In this document: piece by piece, positions 1 through 6,986 of the stretch
Position numbering within the stretch: position 1 is the stretch's first letter
Layout of the letters: the number at the start of each line of letters is the position of its first letter
Source: JBFKOL01 sp041628815
GTDB lineage: Bacteria > Bacteroidota > Bacteroidia > Chitinophagales > Saprospiraceae
Assembly (NCBI GenBank): GCA_041628815.1
Contig: JBFKOL010000121.1
Coordinates: 1 to 10,925 of the forward strand
Reading direction: 5' to 3'
Length of the DNA stretch: 10,925 nt
Made by a program: the position numbers and the translations under genes
The notes under the pieces: generated by a model
Told to the model about the DNA's origin: nothing
Databases searched by the model: none
Seen by the model: only the letters and a program-made list of their open reading frames with translations

Positions 1-456
1 ATTCACAATCGCCCTTGCGATCGCCGCGCGTTGTTGTTCACCATGACTCAATTGATAAGGTGCTGATTCTGATTTATGTCCTATACCCAACCTGTCGAGA
101 AGGCTGTGTGCACCTTGTCTGTCGGTATTTCGTCCAGCGAGGTATTGCGCAAGTACTATATTTTCCAATACTGACAGCGAACGAACAAAATACGACTGTT
201 GAAAGACGATACCTATGTGCTGTCCCCTGAAAACGTCCATCTCATTGCTTGACAAATCTTTCATCCTGGTATCATCAAGAATGACTTCTCCAGAATAAGG
301 CGACCTCAGGCCACCAAGCAAATGCAGTAAAGTCGTTTTCCCGCACCCCGATTGCCCGATGATCAGTTTATGTTTACCTCGCTCGCACACAATATCAGGA
401 AAGTGCAGATCGGAAGCTTTGCTATACCGGTATTTCAATGCACGTGCGATCAACAT
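1..456 (-). CDS. ABC transporter ATP-binding protein, LolD/MacB-like (3' part missing)
   Basis: This is the nucleotide-binding subunit of an ABC transporter; it would hydrolyse ATP at the inner face of the cytoplasmic membrane to drive an unseen permease. The 152 visible residues show a Walker A motif GQSGCGKTT (34-42), the Q-loop glutamine in FQQ (Q86) and the signature LSHGE (136-140) followed by QQR. Walker B and the H-loop lie beyond the window edge. The arrangement resembles the LolD/MacB/FtsE branch, whose ATPases partner with FtsX-like permeases. I chose the ATG at 456 because the Walker A then falls at the usual distance from the N-terminus; the frame stays open upstream with no better ATG, and no Shine-Dalgarno is seen. 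It lies 50 bases downstream of the MerC-domain gene on the same strand, so the two probably share a transcript. Known: Zur-controlled LolD-like/FtsX-like transporters for zinc exist in other bacteria. That this is one is inference. Confidence 0.9.
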   Translation of the reverse strand, partial: MLIARALKYRYSKASDLHFPDIVCERGKHKLIIGQSGCGKTTLLHLLGGLRSPYSGEVILDDTRMKDLSSNEMDVFRGQHIGIVFQQSYFVRSLSVLENIVLAQYLAGRNTDRQGAHSLLDRLGIGHKSESAPYQLSHGEQQRAAIARAIVN

Positions 457-506
457 GATACGAAAAATAATGACTAAGGACCGTAAAACAAACTCAAAAG
501 AACGAA

Positions 507-884
507 TCAGTAAGATTCCAACAGCCTGTTGCGATTATAACCATGACCAATGACCAACCCAATTCCACCCAGCGCCATGACGAAATGACCAAGAAAACTA
601 CCGGATGCAAAGCCGATCAGTACAAGACCAAAACTTACCGTCATGAAAATTACAATCCACAAATTTCGGTGTCTCAAAAAACCCTGAAGAATGGCTCCGG
701 AAGCCAAAAGAAAAGTAAGTAGTATGAAAACCCATTCAAACCCTGCGTGATTCAATCCACCCACGCCTCCAGACATCAATCCTCCAGATATAAATAACGG
801 TATCGCCAGGCAGTGTACAGCACAAACAGATGAACTTACCATTCCAAACAAATCCAGCCAACCTTTACGTTCTTTCATTTTCAT
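507..884 (-). CDS. MerC-domain integral membrane protein
   Basis: A small, very hydrophobic protein of 125 residues with about four membrane segments (roughly 12-36, 49-70, 75-93 and 98-113). The first helix carries the MerC hallmark C-A-V-H-C (C21 and C25), the cysteine pair that in MerC proper takes up mercuric ion. The length is near the family norm of about 130-140. The N-terminus is basic (MKMKERK), so the ATG at 884 is sensible; ATG at 878 is the alternative. Chromosomal Bacteroidota copies commonly lie beside a Fur-family gene, as here, and need not concern mercury: no merA, merT, merP or merR is nearby. Its promoter overlaps a 15-bp inverted repeat that may be the binding site of the divergent regulator. 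Inference: an inner-membrane metal-handling protein, perhaps for zinc, in one unit with the downstream ABC ATPase. The exact metal and direction of transport cannot be read from the sequence. Confidence 0.87.
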   Translation of the reverse strand: MKMKERKGWLDLFGMVSSSVCAVHCLAIPLFISGGLMSGGVGGLNHAGFEWVFILLTFLLASGAILQGFLRHRNLWIVIFMTVSFGLVLIGFASGSFLGHFVMALGGIGLVIGHGYNRNRLLESY

Positions 885-887
885 TTA

Positions 888-902
888 TGCAACAATGATG
901 CA
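888..902. promoter_or_regulatory. Candidate Zur/Fur-family operator (inverted repeat)
   Basis: The plus strand reads TGCAACAATGATGCA, an inverted repeat with six-base arms TGCAAC and GATGCA around AAT; five of the six arm pairs match. It shares bases with the MerC gene's -7 element and ends 3 bases before that gene's start codon, so a bound repressor would block initiation. The TGCAAC-type half resembles, from memory, sites predicted for Zur in this phylum. The divergent Fur-family gene is the obvious candidate binder. Assignment to that regulator is inference. Confidence 0.5.
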
Positions 903-929
903 AATATAGAAAAAACCCGGACTCCGCAA
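901..929 (-). promoter_or_regulatory. Bacteroidota-type promoter of the MerC gene
   Basis: On the minus strand a perfect -7 element TATATTTG (908 to 901; consensus TAnnTTTG) is preceded by TTG (929 to 927) as the -33 element, with an 18-base spacer, which is within the usual range. Only 16 bases separate the -7 box from the ATG at 884, so the leader is predicted to be very short, about ten bases. Confidence 0.65.
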
Positions 930-964
930 TTTTGTTTATCATGAGTGAAAAGATTTATTAAACT

Positions 965-972
965 TAACTTTG
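965..972 (+). promoter_or_regulatory. -7 element of the Fur-family gene
   Basis: TAACTTTG matches the TAnnTTTG consensus exactly and ends 16 bases before the ATG at 989, the same geometry as the divergent MerC promoter. No good -33 element is found at the expected distance; the nearest TTTG (931-934) is 30 bases upstream, too far. The promoter may be weak or activator-dependent. Confidence 0.45.
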
Positions 973-988
973 CACGATACTCTTTCGC

Positions 989-1402
989 ATGAAGGCCGTA
1001 ACCCTGCTCAAAGAACATCACCTCCGCAAAACGGATTTCCGAAAGGAAGTATTGGAAATCTTTCTAGCCCATAAAGGACGTGCTTTGTCTCATGCCGATC
1101 TCGAGATGGCTTTGGATTCTCCAGACCGCATAACACTCTACAGAACTTTGCGATCTTTCGAAGAAAAAGGATTGATTCACCAGGCCATTGACGGTAGCGG
1201 CACCAATAAATACGCTTTGTGCCGGGATGACTGTACTGCACATATCCATTTGGACAGGCATGCCCATTTTCACTGCCAAAAATGTGGATTAACGCTTTGC
1301 CTGTTCCACGCAATGAAGGATTTCAGATACCAGCTACCTGAAGGTATGAAGGCATCTTCTGCCGAAGTAATTATCAAAGGTGTCTGCGAAGACTGCTCCT
1401 GA
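989..1402 (+). CDS. Fur-family metal-responsive transcriptional regulator (Zur-like)
   Basis: A 137-residue dimeric repressor of the Fur superfamily, close to the usual 130-150. The N-terminal winged helix includes the recognition region around DRITLYRTLRSFEEKG (46-61), matching the family pattern xxTVYRTLxxLxxxG. The C-terminal half holds the metal sites: a histidine-rich stretch (H85, H87, H91, H93, H95) and two CxxC pairs, C96/C99 in HCQKCG and C133/C136 in CEDC, which form the structural zinc site in this family; C78 and C82 are extra cysteines. The start ATG has a -7 element 16 bases upstream. It is divergent from a MerC-domain gene with a putative operator between them, which favours a Zur-like role over iron sensing; Fur and PerR remain possible because the sensing site cannot be resolved by eye. 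The stop lies one base from the stop of the convergent gene, so the two 3' ends leave no room for a dedicated terminator between them. Confidence 0.9.
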   Translation: MKAVTLLKEHHLRKTDFRKEVLEIFLAHKGRALSHADLEMALDSPDRITLYRTLRSFEEKGLIHQAIDGSGTNKYALCRDDCTAHIHLDRHAHFHCQKCGLTLCLFHAMKDFRYQLPEGMKASSAEVIIKGVCEDCS

Positions 1403-1403
1403 G

Positions 1404-3065
1404 CTATTTCTGAATGCTGGAAGAATAGCGATAAGAGGTGCTCCCTAAGTTTCCATAGGCATCCTGTGCCACAACGATGACCTCAAAATCACTTACATCA
1501 TCCGATTGTTCAAAGCTTATTTCAGTTTTGCCATTATTCACAACAACTTCGGGATCCCAAAAGATAACAGGTCTGAAAACGGGTACATAGCCATCCCCTA
1601 CCCCAGATCGCCCTTCAAGAAATTTGCCTTCCGGCTGTATACCGCTAACTATGAAAATATCCTCTTCTTCCTCTTCGGGGATGTTGATTTCTGGAAGCGT
1701 CGTGTGAATAAAGACAAAAGCGCTGTTTCCAAAAGTACCAAAGTCATCCCTTATGCTTTTGGTAATGAAATACAGGTCTACGGATTCAATTCCATCAAGC
1801 GACATCTTACCAATGAAGTCGGCATTGCGCGTAATTTTTCCATCTATAATGAATATCGGATCGCCGGTAAAGTGCCTAATGTTTCCTCTTCCTTCCGGAT
1901 TGTACATTCGAGCACTGAATGTGCCATCCCTGTTCTTAGGGAAATCAAGCTGTGAATTGATCAATTCGTTAAAAAACTCAGCAATATTTCTGAAGTCTTC
2001 GTACTCCTTGATGTTGAATGTGCCATTGGGTTTCAATTGCTTGACATCTATTTCAGGTACTTCCACCTGGATGGGGGATTCCTCAACTTTAAAGAACTGG
2101 TAAATCTTTTTGCGTTTACGGCTTGCTTCAAAATAGTTTTCGATTTCTTCATTGTAAACAGGCATTCCTACTGATTTCGGATCATGTCTTTCGTTACGAA
2201 CAATATGAATACTTGGATGCTCTTCGAATATGAAACCAATCATCTGGACGGGTTTTTTCCCTTTGTAGTCAGGTAGGCCAATGATGAAGTCACCTTCATC
2301 GTTGGACTTGGTATAGAACATCCTGTTTTCCGTACTGCTGTAAACACCAAGGACATTTCCCTGCAGCGGCTCACCATTATCACCTACGATTTTACCGGAA
2401 TGATACAAGGTGCTACTCAGCGGTATATATTGCAATTGGTCTTCTATTTCTGCCCCCCTTACCATTTCGTTTTGGGCACTCTTGATGAGATTGCGATCGA
2501 TAACAGAAACGGACATATTGGCGTCCACTGCTTCACCATTTTCATCTCTAACACTTATGGACATATCAACGGTGCCTCCGGGATGTACAGTACTTTGCAC
2601 AGGAGACAATTCGATAACCAGTCCTCCCTGGGGAGGCATCGGATCAGAACCCGCAATGACCGGATCGGGCGTTCCATTGGCAACAGGTGTTTGAAGATCA
2701 TTGTAAACCGGTACGCCAAACACCGCCAAAGGTTTTTCTGTCATTCCTTGTTCTTCTGCTACAAAAAATCTGAAATCATAATATCCCTGGACAAGCGTGT
2801 AAGGTGTCTTGTAATAGCCGTGTAAGTAGGTTTTTCCTTGTGACTTGAGAAAATACGACTCTCTCAGTACTCCGTTAGAATCAGTTACATCGACTCTGAC
2901 AGCCAAATTTTTTTCGTTGAACGGTTCGGGAAGATACAGTTTATACCATATCACTTCTCCTGCCACGTAAAACGATTTATCGGTATGCAGGTAAGCCTGT
3001 CCCGATAAGATCGAAATTGCTCCGATCAACAGCAGCGCTAATACATAAGGGTGCTTTCTCTTCAT
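1404..3065 (-). CDS. Secreted MG2-like / TonB-receptor plug-like protein
   Basis: A 553-residue exported protein with a signal peptide at 1-24 (basic MKRKH, hydrophobic core, cleavage near SGQA). Visible regions in order: an alpha-2-macroglobulin MG2-like domain (about 25-120) with the hallmark HTDKSFYVAGEVIWYKLYL; a second beta-rich macroglobulin-like region (about 148-195); a carboxypeptidase-regulatory-like segment (about 221-285, around GKIVGDNGEPLQGN); a plug-like segment (about 395-457) with DPIFIIDGKI and GIESVDLYFI, as in SusC-type receptors; an acidic run PEEEEED (463-469); and a C-terminal beta domain beginning near FWDPEVVVNNGKTEISF. No beta-barrel follows the plug, so it cannot be a channel by itself. 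It is the last gene of an operon with a receptor and a DUF4249 lipoprotein and probably acts with them at the outer membrane. The frame can also begin at a GTG at 3074, but the ATG at 3065 gives a better signal peptide. The biochemical function is unknown. Confidence 0.8.
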   Translation of the reverse strand: MKRKHPYVLALLLIGAISILSGQAYLHTDKSFYVAGEVIWYKLYLPEPFNEKNLAVRVDVTDSNGVLRESYFLKSQGKTYLHGYYKTPYTLVQGYYDFRFFVAEEQGMTEKPLAVFGVPVYNDLQTPVANGTPDPVIAGSDPMPPQGGLVIELSPVQSTVHPGGTVDMSISVRDENGEAVDANMSVSVIDRNLIKSAQNEMVRGAEIEDQLQYIPLSSTLYHSGKIVGDNGEPLQGNVLGVYSSTENRMFYTKSNDEGDFIIGLPDYKGKKPVQMIGFIFEEHPSIHIVRNERHDPKSVGMPVYNEEIENYFEASRKRKKIYQFFKVEESPIQVEVPEIDVKQLKPNGTFNIKEYEDFRNIAEFFNELINSQLDFPKNRDGTFSARMYNPEGRGNIRHFTGDPIFIIDGKITRNADFIGKMSLDGIESVDLYFITKSIRDDFGTFGNSAFVFIHTTLPEINIPEEEEEDIFIVSGIQPEGKFLEGRSGVGDGYVPVFRPVIFWDPEVVVNNGKTEISFEQSDDVSDFEVIVVAQDAYGNLGSTSYRYSSSIQK

Positions 3066-3077
3066 TGCAGGCACAGG

Positions 3078-4181
3078 TTAAAATTTCCAAAAATCTGGTT
3101 GCACAGTGGTACTGCGGGGTTGGCTAAGGCAGTTGCAACAAGTCAATATAAATGGACACTCTCCACCCGGCGCAGGCGGCGTATTGGGTGGGCAAAGCGT
3201 CGCAATGGGGCCCAGTTGAAGCGAGTCAATCCCAAAATGAAGCGTATCCGCCTCGGTAACATAGAAGTATCCGAAGATTTCATCTTCGGGCTCGTCGACA
3301 TTATAGAAGTTGGTTTGAATTTTTCCCGCAGGTGCCTCAAACATGTTTCCAGTCCTCCTCAACAGCTGCTTTACATTGTTCCAATATTCAAAGGCCCCTT
3401 TACTCAACGAATATTGTATGGCCGAAAAATAAAATCCCTGTGCAAAACGGTAATCTATTGGTGTCTCAAAAAGAGGAAAATCGACTACTTTGTCAGATAC
3501 TACCTCTGTCGGATCAATCACCTTGATGTCCCCTTTGCCTATGGTTTCAGTGATGTAACAGGATTTGGGGAGTACGCGAGATTGAACCGGTGTGTCGGTT
3601 ACCTTGAATGTGCGCTCCAACTCCCACAGTACTCCTGCATTTCCCGACTGGTTTTTGACAGGTGTCGTAATTAGAAATTGCAGCTCTTCACGTGTTTCAT
3701 ATTCGCCCTGTAGGTTGACGACGTCTTTTACGACCATTTTCGTTTGGATCTCTTCAGCCTTGGGAACGGGATATAACGTTTCAAACGTTGTTTCATACCG
3801 GCGATTGTCAAAAGTTGAAACCTGGAGTTTATAAGACCGGCCATAGTCTACTACGATAGGACTTGAGTCGTCCAGAATGCCCTGGTACAAACCATTCCCA
3901 AGCTCATCTAATTCGAACTTGTTTCCTTCCTCATCGACCAGGAAATGCTCGCGGACATTGACAGGTTGAAGCGATGCGGCCGTAAAGTCAAACAGTTGAC
4001 TGACCCTCATCGTGATGATTGAGGGTTCACCCTTGACCAGTCGTGCCTGGATGGCAAGACTTTCTCCAAATCCGGCAGGTACTTCAAGATCTATTTTTTC
4101 GAGACACGAAGTAGAACTGAGCATCAAACCGAAACAAAGCAACAGCCTGATGGACCAGAACACTTTATCGTTTGACTTCAT
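3078..4181 (-). CDS. DUF4249-family lipoprotein
   Basis: A 367-residue putative lipoprotein. The N-terminal signal (MKSNDKVFWSIRLLLCFGLM) ends in a lipobox-like LSSTSC, so C26 would be the lipidated residue and the mature protein would be anchored in the outer membrane. The body is beta-rich and carries features I associate with DUF4249: an early segment on self-derived values (AIQARLVKGEPSIITMRVSQ), a GAFEYWNNVKQLL helix, a GYFYV segment, and a C-terminal cysteine cluster (C330, C342, C348, C349, C351) ending in QPDFW. The family is Bacteroidota-specific and of unknown function. It is typically encoded next to a SusC-like receptor and is thought to be an accessory partner comparable to SusD; here its ATG overlaps the receptor's stop in an ATGA. 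The downstream gene begins 12 bases after its stop. The family call rests on recall of pattern and context, not on an alignment. Confidence 0.85.
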   Translation of the reverse strand: MKSNDKVFWSIRLLLCFGLMLSSTSCLEKIDLEVPAGFGESLAIQARLVKGEPSIITMRVSQLFDFTAASLQPVNVREHFLVDEEGNKFELDELGNGLYQGILDDSSPIVVDYGRSYKLQVSTFDNRRYETTFETLYPVPKAEEIQTKMVVKDVVNLQGEYETREELQFLITTPVKNQSGNAGVLWELERTFKVTDTPVQSRVLPKSCYITETIGKGDIKVIDPTEVVSDKVVDFPLFETPIDYRFAQGFYFSAIQYSLSKGAFEYWNNVKQLLRRTGNMFEAPAGKIQTNFYNVDEPEDEIFGYFYVTEADTLHFGIDSLQLGPIATLCPPNTPPAPGGECPFILTCCNCLSQPRSTTVQPDFWKF

Positions 4182-6889
4182 AGTAGTTCGAAGTTTAAGG
4201 TTAACGACGGAAATACTGTTCCCAATACAGCAAGTTTATTGGCTTCGGCACTTTGGAAAGGTCCTTCAGTAAAAAAGACCGAGAAGGCATTTTTACGTCC
4301 CAACACGTTGTACAAAGAAAAAGTCCAGCTCGTCCTGAATTTCCTGTCTCTTTTGTACCCGCGTCCAATTGTGTATGCCAGGTCCATTCGCATATAATCC
4401 GGGATGCGAAGTGCGTTTCGGTTTGCATAAACCGGTATGATCAATCCATTGGATGTGGCGTAGTTGCCAATAGGAGGAGTGGTCGGTCGTCCTGTTGAAT
4501 AATTAAAATTCAGTGTCAGTGTATTTCTGCGGTTGGGATTGTAATTGAACACGAACGAGATATCGTGCGGCTTGTCAAAACTGCTGGGATACCATTCTCC
4601 CCTGTTGATGCCGCTTATCTTCCTTTCTGACCTGGAATAGGTATAGCTCAACCACCCGTTTAGGATTCCTTCCTTTTTTTTCACACTCAACTCGAGGCCA
4701 TATGTGCGACCTTCACCATTGAGCAATTCCGTTTCTAGGTGGTCGTTTACCGCGAGATCTGCAAAATCCTTATAATCGAAAAGCTGGTCTATCAATCTCG
4801 TATACACTTCAAGGCTCGTCTCCCAATTGTTATCCTGAAAATTCCTGAATACACCAACGGAGTAATTATGAGACCTAAGAGGTTTGATGTATTCTGTACT
4901 TAATTGCCATTGACTCGTCGGAGTCGGTGAGTCAGAGTTGAATATTTGACTGATAAACTGAGAAGTACGGCTGTAGCCTGCCTTGATCGAAGTCTGGTCA
5001 GACAATTGAAATCGCATTGAAATCCTTGGCTCCAAGCTGTTGTAAGAAGCTAAGGTACCCGTCTCAAGATTCTCACCAATGATTTCTGAAAATTCGGGTC
5101 GTTCGGGGTTTTCATAACTAAAGACTGTGTTAGGCCCTCGATATTGATAGACGGTGAAGCGAATACCCGCTGAGATCAGCAATGCGTCTGAGATGCTGTA
5201 TTCTGCATTTGCAAAAACAGCTGCTTCAACGCCCTTGTCTTCTTCCAGTTTTTTTGGTACAATGGTCGAGAAATCTCCGAAAGGGCTGCTTTCACCAGGA
5301 TTAACTGCATACAAAATGGCAGATGCACCAGCATTGATTTCGAGGCTTTCTTCAGGGACATACCTCAGGTTCTCCCTAATCTTGGTGTATTTTATGGAGT
5401 TGTCTAATTGCGAGGCATCCAGCCCCTCGAAATCGAACTGAGTGCTTTCAAAGTTGCTTGCTGCTACTGACAACTTAGAAAAGATGTTGTCACCCAAAAT
5501 GGCCTGGTAGGTGAATTCTCCAAGCCACGTGGTGTAGTCAAAGCCAAATTCCTGGTTATAGGTAAAATCATCTGTCGAGGAGTAGCCTGAGACAATGAAT
5601 GAGTGCCGTTCGTTCGGTTTAAAAGTCAGCCTGGCATTGGCGTCATAGAAAAAAGAAGAACTTCTTTGAACTTCGATGCTTTCGACCCTTGAAATGATCC
5701 AGTCGGTATAGGACGAACGACCACCAACGATGAAAGACACCTTGTCTTTTATGATGGGTCCTTCCAGGCTTACCCTGCTTGAGACAGGACCGATACCCCC
5801 TTTGATTCTGAAACGGGTGAAATCTCCGTCCCGCATCTGGACATCCATGACCGACGCCAGCCTTCCTCCGAACTGGGCCGGGATATTTCCCTTATACAAT
5901 TCCACAGTACGGATCAATTCAGAATTGAAGGTGCTGAAAAATCCCAATGCATGGGAAGAGTTAAATAAAAAACCCGCATCCTGAAGGATGAGATTCTGGT
6001 CTACGTCACCGCCTCGAACATTGAATCCGGAAGCGCCTTCTCCTATGGAACTCACCCCAGGCTGTAGGAGGAAGGAGCGCACCACATCTACTTCTCCAAG
6101 AAAGGTGGGCAACTTTTCAATCGTCTTCAGGTCTATACTTTCTACCCCTATTTGCACACTGCCCACACTTGCGTTGGCTGCTTGAGCACTCACCGTTACC
6201 TCGCTCAACTCTATGGCTCCTTTATCCAGTTGTATATCGAGTATTCCGTCACTGCGGATTTCCACATTTTCGAAAAAATCCGTATATCCGACAAAGGTTA
6301 CCTGAAGCTGATGTTCTCCCGCAGACAACTGGAGTTCGTAACTGCCGTCTGGGTTGGTAATCGTGCCCAAGCCGGTATTATTGGACCTTACAGTTGCACC
6401 TATAATCGGTTCTTCGGTCTGTGCATCCGTGATGAAGCCTTTGACCCATGCTTTTCCCGATGCTGACAACAGTGAAATATCACCAACGACGATCTTGCGT
6501 TGTGCATCCTCCTGCTTATTCAGATTACCGGAAAGAGCCTCATAGTAATCGGATGAAAAACTTTCCTGAACGATGATTTTGGGCAAAAGTACCATGGCAT
6601 AATCCCGGTAAGGCAATACACCATAAGTAGTCTCTTGCAGCAATTGGTCGAGAACCTCAGTCAGTTTCTTATCGTTAAACCCGAGTGTGAATTTTCGTTC
6701 TAACTGATCATCATCTTGAAAGTAGATCTCAACCTGATAGAGATCTTCGAGGGCATACAGGATTTCTTTGATGGAGAGATTTTCAAAGCTGGCGCTTGCT
6801 GTCTGATCGACAGAAACCTGTGCGGACAGTTGGTGAATAATCAAGGATACTATCAGGCTAAGAACTGACCACTTCCTTTTACACTTCAT
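4178..6889 (-). CDS. TonB-dependent outer-membrane receptor with STN and carboxypeptidase-regulatory-like domains
   Basis: A 903-residue outer-membrane active-transport channel, energised by TonB-ExbBD. Domains in order: signal peptide 1-23 (LSAQ); STN/secretin-like domain about 34-104 (FENLSIKEILYALEDLYQV); a linker; a carboxypeptidase-regulatory-like fold about 147-222 (GFITDAQTEEPIIGATV, then NPDGSYELQLSAGEH); plug about 255-352 with GASGFNVRGGDVDQNLILQDAG and AQFGGRLASVMDV; then a long beta-barrel to the end. STN domains can signal to anti-sigma factors of the FecR type, but no FecI/FecR pair lies in this window, so gene-expression signalling is unproven. The last residues are NFELL rather than the common terminal aromatic, perhaps because the stop codon overlaps the next gene's start. 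It heads a three-gene operon with a DUF4249 lipoprotein and an MG2/plug protein. The substrate is unknown; nothing visible separates glycan, peptide or metal-chelate import. Confidence 0.93.
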   Translation of the reverse strand: MKCKRKWSVLSLIVSLIIHQLSAQVSVDQTASASFENLSIKEILYALEDLYQVEIYFQDDDQLERKFTLGFNDKKLTEVLDQLLQETTYGVLPYRDYAMVLLPKIIVQESFSSDYYEALSGNLNKQEDAQRKIVVGDISLLSASGKAWVKGFITDAQTEEPIIGATVRSNNTGLGTITNPDGSYELQLSAGEHQLQVTFVGYTDFFENVEIRSDGILDIQLDKGAIELSEVTVSAQAANASVGSVQIGVESIDLKTIEKLPTFLGEVDVVRSFLLQPGVSSIGEGASGFNVRGGDVDQNLILQDAGFLFNSSHALGFFSTFNSELIRTVELYKGNIPAQFGGRLASVMDVQMRDGDFTRFRIKGGIGPVSSRVSLEGPIIKDKVSFIVGGRSSYTDWIISRVESIEVQRSSSFFYDANARLTFKPNERHSFIVSGYSSTDDFTYNQEFGFDYTTWLGEFTYQAILGDNIFSKLSVAASNFESTQFDFEGLDASQLDNSIKYTKIRENLRYVPEESLEINAGASAILYAVNPGESSPFGDFSTIVPKKLEEDKGVEAAVFANAEYSISDALLISAGIRFTVYQYRGPNTVFSYENPERPEFSEIIGENLETGTLASYNSLEPRISMRFQLSDQTSIKAGYSRTSQFISQIFNSDSPTPTSQWQLSTEYIKPLRSHNYSVGVFRNFQDNNWETSLEVYTRLIDQLFDYKDFADLAVNDHLETELLNGEGRTYGLELSVKKKEGILNGWLSYTYSRSERKISGINRGEWYPSSFDKPHDISFVFNYNPNRRNTLTLNFNYSTGRPTTPPIGNYATSNGLIIPVYANRNALRIPDYMRMDLAYTIGRGYKRDRKFRTSWTFSLYNVLGRKNAFSVFFTEGPFQSAEANKLAVLGTVFPSLTLNFELL

Positions 6890-6896
6890 TCTGACG

Positions 6897-6915
6897 AATA
6901 TTGTTCGGCAATATT
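6897..6915. repeat. Perfect inverted repeat upstream of the receptor operon
   Basis: AATATTG TTCGG CAATATT: two seven-base arms that are exact reverse complements around a five-base spacer. It starts 8 bases upstream of the receptor ATG (6889) and overlaps the candidate -7 box. It could be a repressor site or an RNA hairpin at the very start of the transcript. No known regulator consensus was recognised. Confidence 0.6.
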
Positions 6916-6943
6916 AGCTAAAAGATGATACATTGCACCCAAA
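6909..6943 (-). promoter_or_regulatory. Candidate promoter of the receptor operon
   Basis: On the minus strand TAATATTG (6916 to 6909) matches the -7 consensus TAnnTTTG except at one position. TTTG (6943 to 6940) could be the -33 element, with a long spacer of 23 bases. The -7 box is formed largely by one arm of the inverted repeat. It is the best match in the 97-base divergent gap, but imperfect. Confidence 0.35.
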
Positions 6944-6986
6944 GCTGCCGGTCGATTTCACTGCAGGCCGGCCCTGGATTTACCGT

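Noticed and set aside
507..884. Mercury-resistance (mer) operon
   Set aside because: Only a MerC-domain protein is present; there is no reductase, periplasmic MerP, MerT or MerR, and the neighbour is a Fur-family regulator.
1403..1429. Possible terminator hairpin (GCTATT / AATAGC) between the convergent genes
   Set aside because: The stem has only six pairs, the loop is 15 bases, no T-run follows, and it lies inside the coding end of the minus-strand gene.
3066..3074. GTG start at 3074 for the MG2-plug gene
   Set aside because: The ATG nine bases downstream gives a conventional signal peptide beginning MKRKH; the three extra residues add nothing.
3051..3674. Plus-strand open frame of 207 codons opposite the DUF4249 gene
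   Set aside because: It lies wholly antisense to a gene with signal peptide and family motifs; its translation is basic and low in recognisable structure, as expected for a mirror frame.
4178..6889. FecIR-type signalling system implied by the STN domain
   Set aside because: No sigma factor or FecR-like gene is found in the window, and STN domains are common in Bacteroidota receptors without proven signalling.
6926..6937. Possible second Zur site near the receptor operon (ATTGCA half)
   Set aside because: Only one half resembles the repeat at 888-902; the other half does not pair, so metal control of the receptor operon is not supported.
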